Shown here: piece by piece, positions 19,207 through 28,063 of the stretch
How the letters are laid out: every line of letters starts with the position of its first letter
Position numbering within the stretch: position 1 is the stretch's first letter
DNA from: Modestobacter lapidis
GTDB taxonomy: Bacteria > Actinomycetota > Actinomycetes > Mycobacteriales > Geodermatophilaceae
Reading direction: 5' to 3'
DNA: 64,000 nucleotides
Assembly: GCA_019779905.1 (NCBI GenBank)
Contig: JABAKE010000018.1
Location: forward strand, 25,887 to 89,886
The notes under the pieces: generated by a model
Seen by the model: only the letters and a program-made list of their open reading frames with translations
The model's database searches: none
What the model was told of the DNA's origin: nothing
Translations under genes and position numbers: made by a program

Positions 19207-20216
19207 TGGACCTCATCGCCGTGCTGGCGGACGCCGTCCGGGCGGCCGTCGGACCTCAGGCGGCGGTCTTCGCGCTGGCCGCCGTGGGGCTCAACCTGCA
19301 GTTCGGCTACGCCGGCCTGATGAACTTCGGCCAGGCCGGGTTCATGCTCGTCGGCGGCTACGGCATGACCGTGAGCGTCACCCGCTACGGCGCCCCGCTG
19401 TGGCTGGGCGTGCTCGTCGGGCTGCTCATGGGGTTCCTGCTGGCCCTGCTGCTGGGGGTTCCGACCCTGCGGCTGCGCGGCGACTACCTCGCCATCGCCA
19501 CGATCGCCGCCGCGGAGATCCTGCGCCTGCTGTTCCGATCGGAAGCCGCGGCTCCACTCACCTACGGCGTGTTCGGCGTCCAGCAGTTCGCCTCCGACTT
19601 CTACGACCTCAACCCCTTCGGCGGGGGCAGCTACGGGATCGGCCGGTTCTCCCTCTCCGGCGGGCAGCTGTGGATCGCCCTGGTCGGCTGGCTGCTGGTG
19701 GCAGCGGCGGTCGCCCTCACGGCGCTGCTGGTGAGCAGCCCCTGGGGGAGGGTCATCCGAGCGATCCGTAACGACGAGGAGGTGGTCCGGGCGCTGGGCA
19801 AGAACACCTACGCCTACAAGCTCCAGGCGCTCGCGCTCGGCGGGCTCATGGCCTCCGTTGCGGGGATGGTGCTGGCCCTGGCATCCCAGGCCATCACCCC
19901 GGACACCTACACCGCCGACCTGTCGTTCTACGCGTTCGCCGTTCTCCTGCTCGGCGGCGTCGGGCGCGTGCTGGGCCCGGTCGTCGGCGCCGTCCTGTTC
20001 TGGCTGCTGCTCGCGGCGAGCGATTCGCTGCTCCGGCAGGCCATCACCAGCGGCGTCATCAGCGACGAGGTGCTGTCCACGTCCGACGTCGGGCCGATCC
20101 GGCTGGCCCTCGTCGGCATCGCGCTCATCCTGTTCATGTACTTCCGCGCGGGCGGGCTGTTGTCCCGGCGGACGCCGAAGACCGCAGCAACGGCGAAGGC
20201 GGAGGTGGCGGCATGA
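19206..20216 (+). CDS. livM: LIV-type ABC transporter permease LivM
   Basis: 336 residues with the LivM signatures GLNLQFGYAGLMNFGQAGFM, LRLRGDYLAIATIAAAEI and RAIRNDEEVVRALGKN (the EAA-like coupling loop). It forms the second membrane subunit with LivH. Its start is TGATG-coupled to LivH, and its stop overlaps the LivG ATG (ATGA). A C-terminal basic/alanine tail (RRTPKTAATAKAEVAA) is cytoplasmic. Substrate is not readable; members of this family import branched-chain amino acids, amides, urea or small peptides. Confidence 0.92.
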   Translation: MDLIAVLADAVRAAVGPQAAVFALAAVGLNLQFGYAGLMNFGQAGFMLVGGYGMTVSVTRYGAPLWLGVLVGLLMGFLLALLLGVPTLRLRGDYLAIATIAAAEILRLLFRSEAAAPLTYGVFGVQQFASDFYDLNPFGGGSYGIGRFSLSGGQLWIALVGWLLVAAAVALTALLVSSPWGRVIRAIRNDEEVVRALGKNTYAYKLQALALGGLMASVAGMVLALASQAITPDTYTADLSFYAFAVLLLGGVGRVLGPVVGAVLFWLLLAASDSLLRQAITSGVISDEVLSTSDVGPIRLALVGIALILFMYFRAGGLLSRRTPKTAATAKAEVAA

Positions 20217-21051
20217 CGAGCAGTCCGAGCGGTCACGAGACGACCCGGCCGATCCTCAGTGCCCAGGGGGTGCAGCGCCGCTTCGGTGGCCTCACCGCCG
20301 TCGACGTCGACGAGTTCGCCGTGCGCGGCGGGACGATCACGGCCCTCATCGGACCCAACGGGGCCGGCAAGTCGACCTTCTTCAACGTCCTCACCGGGTT
20401 CGACCGGGCCGACGCCGGCGCCTGGCAGCTGGAGGGACGCGAGGTCACCGGGCTGCCGGCCTACCGGCTCGCCCGGCAGGGGATGGTGCGGACCTTCCAG
20501 CTCACCCGCAGCCTCGCGGACCTCACGCTGGAGGAGAACGTCCTGCTCGCGGCCCCGGGGCAGCGCGGTGAAGGCATCGGGGGAGCCCTGTTCGGCCGGC
20601 GGAGCTGGCGGCGTCAGGAGGCGGACAACACCGAACGGGCGCGGGAGCTGCTCGCCCGGTTCGGGCTCGAGCAGATGGCCGGCCAGCCTGCCGGCGTGCT
20701 CTCGGGTGGTCAGCGCAAGCTGCTGGAGATGGCCCGCGCCCTGATGAGCGAGCCGCGGTTGCTCCTTCTCGACGAGCCCATGGCCGGCGTCAACCCGCGG
20801 CTGGTCGAGACGCTGCTCGACCACATCCGGCAGGTACGCGCGGAGGGGACGACGATCCTCTTCGTCGAGCACGACATGGACGTCGTCGCCGACATCAGTG
20901 ACGACGTGGTGTGCATGGCCTTCGGAAGGGTGCTGGCCACCGGGACCCCGGCCGAGGTCATGCGGGATCCCGAGGTCATCGACGCCTACCTGGGATCGGA
21001 CGAGGCCGACGACGACGATCCCGCGCACCTCGCGGGGAAGGGCCGGCAGCC

Positions 21052-21055
<4 letters not shown>
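20213..21055 (+). CDS. livG: LIV-type ABC transporter ATPase LivG
   Basis: 280 residues. Walker A GPNGAGKST, Q-loop region VRTFQLTR, signature LSGGQRKLLEMARAL, Walker B LLLLDEPMAGV and switch His in FVEHDMDVV. The Asp-rich C-terminal tail after AYLG is unusual but not disruptive. Pairs with LivF to drive LivH/M. Coupled at both ends by ATGA overlaps, consistent with stoichiometric expression in one operon. Confidence 0.93.
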
Positions 21056-21894
<839 letters not shown>

Positions 21895-22775
21895 CGATCT
21901 CCAGCACGCGCTCGAGGGCGGGGAACGAACGGCGCGGGTCCCAGGCCAGCGCCAGGGGCAGGCGCGGCGTCGGCGCAGCGATCCGCTCGTAACGCACCCC
22001 CGTCAGATCGAGACGGCGGACCGCCTGCGGGACGAGGGACACCCCCATGCCCGAGGCCACCAGGCCGACCATGGTGTGCACGTGCTCGGCGTTGAACACG
22101 ATGTTCGGCGAGAAGCCCGCCTGGCCGCAGGCCTGCACCACCACCTGCCAGAAGCCCTCCCCGTGCTCCCGGGTGAAGAGCACGAACGGCTCCTCCGCCA
22201 GGTCGGCGAGGGCGACCGGCCGCCCCACCGGGAGGGGATGGTCCTCCGGCAGCGCGGCGACGAGCTCCTCCTCCTCGATCACCTGCACCGCGAGCGACGG
22301 CGTGGAGGCCGGCGGCCTGAGCACGCCCAGGTCCAGCGTGTCCTCGATGAGCCCGGCCAGCTGCGGGCCGGACTCCAGCTCGACGGCGGACAGCGTGACC
22401 TGGGGGGCCTGCTGCCGCACCGCACGCAGCAGTGCGGGCAGCTGCCCGTAGAGCGACGAACCGACGAACCCCACGCGGACCCGGCCGAACCCACCCGTCC
22501 GCACGTCCGCTGCGACGTCGAGGAGCCGGTCGGCCTGCGCCAGGGTGCGTCGCGCCTCCACCTGCAGCACCTCCCCGGCGGGGGTGAGCCGCACGTGCCG
22601 CCGGTCCCGCTCGAACAGCTTGAGGCCCAGCTCCCGCTCCAGTCGCTGGATCTGCTGGCTCAACGGCGGCTGGGCGATGTGCAGGCGTGCGGCGGCACGC
22701 CCGAAGTGCAGCTCCTCGGCGACCGCGAGGAAGTAGCGCAGATGGCGGAGGTCCACAAGGCATTGATACAGCGCC

Positions 22776-22806
22776 CATATCACAAGGGCGTCACTCGGTA
22801 TTGGAC
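22776..22806. promoter_or_regulatory. Candidate LysR binding site in the lysR/SBP intergenic region
   Basis: CATATCA-N15-GTATTGGAC, nearly the same as CATATCA-N16-GTATTGGAC upstream of livH. An imperfect palindrome GATA-N9-TATC (22765-22781) overlaps its left half, as expected for a LysR box. The arrangement fits control of the divergent pair. Confidence 0.6.
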
Positions 22807-22874
22807 GGTTTCACACCGGCCGGTGAACGCTGGGCCCGGACCACTCCGGTCCCGCTGACGTTCCAGGAGGCCTC

Positions 22875-24179
22875 GTGAGGACTCGCACGTTCCCGATCAC
22901 CGTGCTGGCGGGGGCGCTCGCCCTGAGCGTCACCGCGTGTTCCGGCGGCTCCGACCCCGCCGAGGACGAGGGCTCCGGCACCGCCGCTCCCAGCGCGTCG
23001 AGCGACGGCCCCGCCCCCGAGGTCGAGTCCTCCCGGCCTGGGGACGGTCAACTCGACCTGGGCTACGTCCTCGCCGAGACCGGCCCGCTCTCCGGCCTCG
23101 GCGTCGGGGTCATCGCGGCGACCCAGCTGGCCGTGGAGGACGTCAATGCGGCCGGCGGTGTCCTCGGCCAACCGGTGACGCTGTCCGGCGGCGACGAGGC
23201 CGGGGACCCGACCGTGGCCGGGCAGACCGTCGACCGGCTGCTCGGCGAGGGCGTCGACGCCATCATCGGCCCGGTCTCCTCCGCGATCTCGCTCTCGGTG
23301 CTCGACCGGATCACCGGCGCCGGAGCTGTGCAGTGCGCCGGGGCCAACACGAGCGCCACCTTCACCGGCTACCCGGACAAGGGCCTCTACTTCCGGACCA
23401 TCCCGGCGAACACCCGGCAGGGCCCGGTGCTCGCCCAGGCCGTCATCGGCGAAGGTGCATCCCGGGTCGCAGTGGTCGTCCGCAACGACGACTACGGCCA
23501 GAGCCTCTCCCAGTCGGTGATCGAGCAGCTGGAGAACGAGGGGGCCGAGGTCGTGGCCAACGTGCCGTACGACCCGGCGGCCACCACGTTCTCCGCCGAG
23601 GTGGCCGAGGTGGCCGCCGCCGAACCCGACGCCGTCGTGGTGATCGCCTTCCAGGAGGGCACCACGCTGCTGCGCAGCCTCATCGAGAACGGCTTGGGGC
23701 CCGCCGACGTGCGGGTCTTCGGCACCGACGGCATGTCGCTGGGCTCCCTCGGCTCGGCGGTCAGCGAGTCCGACCCCGGGGTGCTGGAGGGCATGCAGGC
23801 CACCCAGGCCTCCTCGCAGAACGACCCCGCCTTCCTGGACCGGCTGGTGGCGAGCAAGCCGCAGGTGTCGATCACCAACTTCACGCCGTACCACTACGAC
23901 TGCGTGATCACCATCGCCCTGTCCGCGCTGCAGGCCGGCAGCGACGCCCCGGGCGACATCGCCCGGGCGATGCAGTCGGTGACCCGGGACGGGGAGGAGT
24001 GCGGGACGTTCGCCGACTGCGCCGAGCTGATCGCCGCCGGCACCGACATCGACTACAACGGGGTCTCCGGACCACTGGACTTCACCGACGTCGGTGAGCC
24101 GGAGATCGGTCTGTTCGACGTCGTCCGGTTCGACGAGACCGGGACGCCGCAGATCGTCCGTACCGTGGAGTCGCGGTGA
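22875..24179 (+). CDS. LIV-type ABC solute-binding lipoprotein
   Basis: 434 residues. Lipoprotein signal with lipobox VTAC (Cys22), a Ser/Ala/Glu-rich spacer, then a Leu/Ile/Val-binding-protein fold (LGYVLAETGPLSGLG, AVEDVNAAGGVLGQPV, GPVSSAISLSVLDRI, RVAVVVRNDDYGQSL). It should sit on the outer face of the membrane and feed LivHMGF encoded about 1 kb away in divergent orientation across the LysR gene. GTG 22875 follows CCAGGAGG. The stop overlaps the next gene (GTGA), so binding protein and hydrolase are made together. Confidence 0.92.
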   Translation: MRTRTFPITVLAGALALSVTACSGGSDPAEDEGSGTAAPSASSDGPAPEVESSRPGDGQLDLGYVLAETGPLSGLGVGVIAATQLAVEDVNAAGGVLGQPVTLSGGDEAGDPTVAGQTVDRLLGEGVDAIIGPVSSAISLSVLDRITGAGAVQCAGANTSATFTGYPDKGLYFRTIPANTRQGPVLAQAVIGEGASRVAVVVRNDDYGQSLSQSVIEQLENEGAEVVANVPYDPAATTFSAEVAEVAAAEPDAVVVIAFQEGTTLLRSLIENGLGPADVRVFGTDGMSLGSLGSAVSESDPGVLEGMQATQASSQNDPAFLDRLVASKPQVSITNFTPYHYDCVITIALSALQAGSDAPGDIARAMQSVTRDGEECGTFADCAELIAAGTDIDYNGVSGPLDFTDVGEPEIGLFDVVRFDETGTPQIVRTVESR

Positions 24180-25438
24180 CGGCGCGGCCCGGGGCGACCA
24201 CCCCGGTGCGTGCGCAGATCCTCGACGACATCCGGCGCCGCTGCCACGAGCTGGGGGTGGACGCCTACCTCGCGTACACCCCGTCCAACGTGCACTACAC
24301 GAGCGGCTTCCAGAGCTACTTCCTCTCCGAGTGGCCCTGGCGCATGCTCGGCACGGTGCTGGTCCTCGTGCCGGCCGACCCGGCGCTCGAGCCGGCGATG
24401 ATCATCAGCGACTTCGAGGCCGAGCAGGCTCGGCGCGTCTCCGGTATCGCCGACGTCCGCCCGTTCCGGGTCTGGGTCGAGCTGCGCAGCGCGGCCGACC
24501 TGCAGGTGGGTGCGGGGCCGGACGCCGACGTCCCGCGGCCGGCGCAGTTCTCCGAGGACGAGCAGGACGCGATGCTGCGCAGCGCCCTCGCCGACCGGGG
24601 TCTGCTCGGTGCCCGCATCGGTACGGACATGCGGTACGTGCTGCAGGACACGGTGCGACGGATCGCCGGTTTCGCGCCCGACGTCGACCTGGTCGACATG
24701 ACCGAGGACGTCTACGAGCTCCGGAGCATCAAGCACGACTTCGAGATCGAGGCGCTGCGCCGGGCGACGGAGCTCTCCGAGGCCGGTATGACGTTCGCCG
24801 CGAACGCCGCGCAGCCCGGCATGACGGCACTGGACATGCGGCACCGCTACGCCCTGGGGGTCACCCAGGCGGCCATGGGGACCGACCGGTACGCCGGCTT
24901 CACCGACCACTGGGTGCTGCCCGCGGTCGGTGCCACCACGGCCATCGGGGTGGACTCCGAGCAGGGCGTCGGGCTCGTCCCGGGCGACCTGATCAAGTTC
25001 GACTGCGGCACGACCGTGGACGGCTACCGGGGGGACGGCGGTCGCACGTTCAGCTTCCGGGAGATCCGGCCGGCCGCCCAGCGGCTCTACCGCGTGCTGC
25101 TCGAGGCACACGAGCTGGCCAGGGAGCGTCTCCGGCCGGGCGAGCCGGTGCGGGCGGTCTTCGAGGCCGCTCAGTCACACATCCGGCTCAACGGATTCCC
25201 GCGCTTCACCCGCGGGCACTACGGGCACTCGGTCGGCCTGGACACCTTCCACGAGGAGCCGCCGTTCCTGAGCCGGACCGAGGAGCGGCTCATCGAGCCG
25301 GGCATGGTCTTCGCGGTCGAGACCCCGGCGTACTCCTCCGACACCGGCGCGGTCATGATCGAGGACCTCGTGGTCATCACCGCGACGGGCCACGAGGTGC
25401 TGCACCGGCTGCCGCACGAGCTGGTGGTGGTGGGGTGA
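24176..25438 (+). CDS. M24-family metallohydrolase (aminopeptidase P/creatinase/ectoine-hydrolase type)
   Basis: 420 residues with the N-terminal creatinase-like domain and C-terminal pita-bread fold. Likely metal ligands: Asp in KFDCGTTVDG, Asp in RGDGGRTF, His in GHYGHSVGLD, Glu in FAVETPAY and Glu in VMIEDLVV, so it should be a true metalloenzyme rather than a metal-free creatinase. Substrate is uncertain: Xaa-Pro peptide, ectoine-like or creatine-like. Its 4-bp overlap with a binding-protein gene suggests that it hydrolyses what the importer brings in. No signal peptide, so cytoplasmic. Confidence 0.85.
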   Translation: MTARPGATTPVRAQILDDIRRRCHELGVDAYLAYTPSNVHYTSGFQSYFLSEWPWRMLGTVLVLVPADPALEPAMIISDFEAEQARRVSGIADVRPFRVWVELRSAADLQVGAGPDADVPRPAQFSEDEQDAMLRSALADRGLLGARIGTDMRYVLQDTVRRIAGFAPDVDLVDMTEDVYELRSIKHDFEIEALRRATELSEAGMTFAANAAQPGMTALDMRHRYALGVTQAAMGTDRYAGFTDHWVLPAVGATTAIGVDSEQGVGLVPGDLIKFDCGTTVDGYRGDGGRTFSFREIRPAAQRLYRVLLEAHELARERLRPGEPVRAVFEAAQSHIRLNGFPRFTRGHYGHSVGLDTFHEEPPFLSRTEERLIEPGMVFAVETPAYSSDTGAVMIEDLVVITATGHEVLHRLPHELVVVG

Positions 25439-25444
25439 ATGTCG

Positions 25445-25462
25445 CCGAGCAGTAGTGCTCGG
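25445..25462 (+). terminator. Small hairpin after the M24 gene
   Basis: Perfect 7-bp stem CCGAGCA/TGCTCGG with a GTAG loop begins 7 nt past the stop codon. It is followed by a G-run and then a second palindrome (GTGCGGCCGCAC), a plausible end for the SBP-hydrolase message. Confidence 0.6.
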
Positions 25463-25521
25463 GGGGTGCGTGCGGCCGCACAAGCACCGCCGTCCCGGTG
25501 CTACCGCAATAGCATCGCCGC

Positions 25522-25752
25522 GTGAGGCTGTGTATCAGCTTGCCCGACGAGGACGTGGCGGTGCTGGACGAGTACGCCCGGACCTCGGGGCTGACGAGCC
25601 GGTCGGCAGTAATCCGGCGCGCCCTTCAGCTGCTGCGGCAGCCAGAGCTGGAGCAGGACTACGCCGCGGCCCGGGACGAGTGGGAGACCTCGGGTGAGCA
25701 GACCGCGTGGGAGGGCACCGCTGCGGACGGGCTCAGCGATGCGCCGCAGTGA
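25522..25752 (+). CDS. Ribbon-helix-helix antitoxin-like protein (MazE-type orphan)
   Basis: 76 residues. The N-terminal half is an RHH fold (CISLPDEDVAVLDEYARTSGLTSRSAVIRRALQLL); the tail (YAAARDEWETSGEQTAWEGT...) has the Trp/acidic pattern of antitoxin tails that bind MazF. Start GTG 25522. Directly downstream, overlapping its end, is a frameshifted stub that looks like the start of MazF, so this is an antitoxin that has lost its toxin. Confidence 0.75.
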   Translation: MRLCISLPDEDVAVLDEYARTSGLTSRSAVIRRALQLLRQPELEQDYAAARDEWETSGEQTAWEGTAADGLSDAPQ

Positions 25753-25803
25753 AGTCGGCTGATCGACCTGTCCGAGCGGCCGAGCCGCGAAGCCCGACGG
25801 CCA
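25739..25803 (+). pseudogene. Decayed MazF toxin stub
   Basis: ATG 25739 overlaps the RHH gene end and encodes MRRSEVG followed by a stop. In the next frame the sequence continues LIDLSERPSREARRP. Joined, this resembles the usual MazF start (MRR-E-W-IDL-P-RGSE--RRP). About 20 codons are left; nothing MazF-like follows. Confidence 0.5.
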
Positions 25804-25867
25804 CCAGGGCGCGACCCGTCGGGCGGCCGCGCACACGAGGGTGGCGTCCGGTGCGACGATTCCGCGC

Positions 25868-26290
25868 GTGACCGATCCCGTGCGCCCCGACGAGCTGCGG
25901 GTGTCCGACGCCGAGCGGGCCGCCGTGCAGGAGCGGTTGCGCCTGGCAGTGGGCGACGGGCAGCTGAACCTGCACGAGTTCGATGCCCGGGTGCAGTCGG
26001 TGTGGGCGTCGCGCACCCGCGGCGAGCTGGTCCGGGTCACCGCCGACCTTCCGGAACCGCCGCCTCCGCCGGGCCGCCGTCCGGTGTTCTCCGACGGGGA
26101 CGCGGGAACGGCGATGCGCGTCCTGACGATCATCTGGGCCTGCGCCGTCGCCATCAACGTGGTGGTCTGGGGCACCGTCTCGCTCGCCACCGGCGACGTC
26201 CTGCACCCGTGGTGGCTCTACGTGGCCGGTCCACCCGGGGCCGTGCTGGCCGTGCTCTATGCCAGCGGGATCGGCCGGCCGCGGTCGTGA
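25868..26290 (+). CDS. DUF1707 protein with two membrane helices
   Basis: 140 residues. The DUF1707 domain at the N-terminus (RPDELRVSDAERAAVQERLRLAVGDGQLNLHEFDARVQSVWASRTRGEL) is an actinobacterial domain of unknown function, often near cell-envelope genes. Two hydrophobic helices follow (VLTIIWACAVAINVVVWGTVSLA and WWLYVAGPPGAVLAVLYASGI). GTG 25868 gives the usual N-terminus; GTG 25841 lies further upstream with GAGG abutting it. Confidence 0.8.
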   Translation: MTDPVRPDELRVSDAERAAVQERLRLAVGDGQLNLHEFDARVQSVWASRTRGELVRVTADLPEPPPPPGRRPVFSDGDAGTAMRVLTIIWACAVAINVVVWGTVSLATGDVLHPWWLYVAGPPGAVLAVLYASGIGRPRS

Positions 26291-26351
26291 CCTGCGCCCC
26301 GGTCGGGGAGGCGTCGTCGGCCGGCGGGCGCGCATCGGTTAGACAGGGCAC

Positions 26352-26885
26352 ATGACCGAGGCGACGACGGCGACCGACCATGGCTGGCTCTCCCGTGAGG
26401 AGATGGACGCCGCGCGCGAGCGGCTGCCGATCCTCTACGTCGACGCGGTGCCGGTGCGGGTGGACGAGCAGGGCACCGTCACCAAGGTCGGCCTGCTGCT
26501 GCGCATCGGTGAGGACGGGCAGGTGAAACGGTCCCTGGTGTCGGGGCGGGTGCGCTACCACGAGCGGGTTCGGTCGGCGCTGCTGCGGCACCTGGAGAAG
26601 GACCTCGGCCCGCTCGCGCTGCCCCGGGTTCCGCCCGCGCCGCAGCCGTTCACCATCGCCGAGTACTTCCCGACGCCGGGGGTGACGCCGTTCCACGACC
26701 CGCGGCAGCACGCGGTGTCGCTGGCTTACGTGGTGCCGGTCGAGGGGGACTGCGCTCCGCAGCAGGACGCGCTGCAGCTGACCTGGTTCACACCCGACGA
26801 GGCCCGGGAGCCCGCCGTGCTCGCCGAGCTGGCGAACGGGCAGAGCGCGCTGCTGCTGCAGGCGCTGGCGCACCTGGGGGTCTGA
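26352..26885 (+). CDS. NUDIX-like DUF4916 protein
   Basis: 177 residues. The sequence (GWLSREEMDAARERLPILYVDAVPVRVDEQGTV at the start, LLLRIGEDGQV, YHERVRSALLRHLEKDLG, QHAVSLAYVVPVEG) fits DUF4916, a NUDIX-hydrolase-like family in which the canonical NUDIX box is degenerate; I see no intact GX5EX7REUXEEXGU. So catalytic activity is doubtful. ATG 26352 stands alone without a strong ribosome site. Confidence 0.72.
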   Translation: MTEATTATDHGWLSREEMDAARERLPILYVDAVPVRVDEQGTVTKVGLLLRIGEDGQVKRSLVSGRVRYHERVRSALLRHLEKDLGPLALPRVPPAPQPFTIAEYFPTPGVTPFHDPRQHAVSLAYVVPVEGDCAPQQDALQLTWFTPDEAREPAVLAELANGQSALLLQALAHLGV

Positions 26886-26928
26886 CCGGCTCGGGGGAGC
26901 CCTGGGCGGGTTCGGGGATGATCAGCGC

Positions 26929-27954
26929 ATGCCGCTGCCTGGGGAACCGCTGGAGAAGCTGGGCTTCCTGACCATCGGACTGTTCGACGAGGGCGACCCG
27001 CGCGCCGGGCACGAGGCGACGCTGCAGATCATCGAGCTGGGGGAGCGGCTGGGGTTCGCCAGCGCCTGGGTGCGCAACCGGCACCTGCAGTACGGGATCA
27101 GCTCGCCGGTGGCGGTGCTGGCGGCGGCGACGCAGCGGACGTCGCGGATCGAGCTGGGGACGGCGGTGATCCCGCTGGCGTGGGAGAACCCGCTGCGGCT
27201 GGCCGAGGACCTGGCGACGGTGGACGTGCTGAGCGGCGGGCGGCTGAACCCGGGGGTGTCGGTGGGGCCGCCGATGCACTGGGAGGACGTGCGGGCGGCG
27301 CTGTACCCGGACACGGCCGACGTCGAGGACTTCTCCTACGAGCGGGTGGCCCGGCTGCTGCGGCTGGTCGAGGGGGCGCCGGCGTCGACGTTCCGCGGGA
27401 TGGAGGGCGTGGTGGAGGAGTGGTCGGACCGGGTGCAGCCGCACTCGCCCGGGCTGCGCTCGCGCATCTGGTACGGGGGCGGGTCGGAGCGCTCGGCGCG
27501 CTGGGCGGGGGAGCAGGGGATGAACCTGCTGACCTCCAGCGTGGTGAAGGCCGAGGGGAACTCGGTGGACTTCGCCGCGATCCAGGCGGCGCAGATCCGG
27601 GCGTTCCGGGTGGCGCACCCCGCGGGGGAGGCGGCCCGGGCGTCGCAGGGGCTGGTGGTGATCCCGACCGACTCGGCGTCGACCGAGCAGCGGGAGAGGT
27701 ACGCGGCGTACGTCGATGCCCGCACGCCGCGGACGCGGTCGCCGCAGGGCCCGGCGCGGCTGCTGTTCGCCCGCGACCTGATCGGGACGTCGGAGGAGAT
27801 CGCCGCGCAGCTGCACGCGGACGCCGCGTTCCGCGAGGTGCGCGAGGTGGTGTTCGCGCTGCCGTTCAGCTTCGCGGCCGACGACTACGAGCAGCTCCTC
27901 ACCGACATCGCCACGAAACTCGGCCCGGCGCTGGGCTGGGCGCCGACGGCCTGA
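26929..27954 (+). CDS. Luciferase-like (LLM) flavin-dependent oxidoreductase
   Basis: 341 residues, a TIM-barrel bacterial-luciferase-like protein. Landmarks are LGFLTIGLFDEGDPRAGHE, SAWVRNRHLQYGISSPVAVLAAATQRTSRIELGTAVIPL, LRLAEDLATVDVLSGGRLNPGVSVG and RSRIWYGGGSERSARWAGEQGMNLL. Such enzymes use FMNH2 or F420. Substrate unknown. ATG 26929. Monocistronic by appearance. Confidence 0.87.
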   Translation: MPLPGEPLEKLGFLTIGLFDEGDPRAGHEATLQIIELGERLGFASAWVRNRHLQYGISSPVAVLAAATQRTSRIELGTAVIPLAWENPLRLAEDLATVDVLSGGRLNPGVSVGPPMHWEDVRAALYPDTADVEDFSYERVARLLRLVEGAPASTFRGMEGVVEEWSDRVQPHSPGLRSRIWYGGGSERSARWAGEQGMNLLTSSVVKAEGNSVDFAAIQAAQIRAFRVAHPAGEAARASQGLVVIPTDSASTEQRERYAAYVDARTPRTRSPQGPARLLFARDLIGTSEEIAAQLHADAAFREVREVVFALPFSFAADDYEQLLTDIATKLGPALGWAPTA

Positions 27955-28063
27955 CGGGTCGACGGACCGCTGAGCCGGCTCGGGGCCACCCGATGGAGGG
28001 AAACCGCGGCGGTTCCCGGTGGGTCCGCTGCAGTGCGGGCGCCCGGCGTTCGATGTCCTGGGT

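Noticed and set aside
26352..26885. Active NUDIX hydrolase
   Set aside because: The canonical GX5EX7REUXEEXGU box is absent, so only NUDIX-like is claimed.
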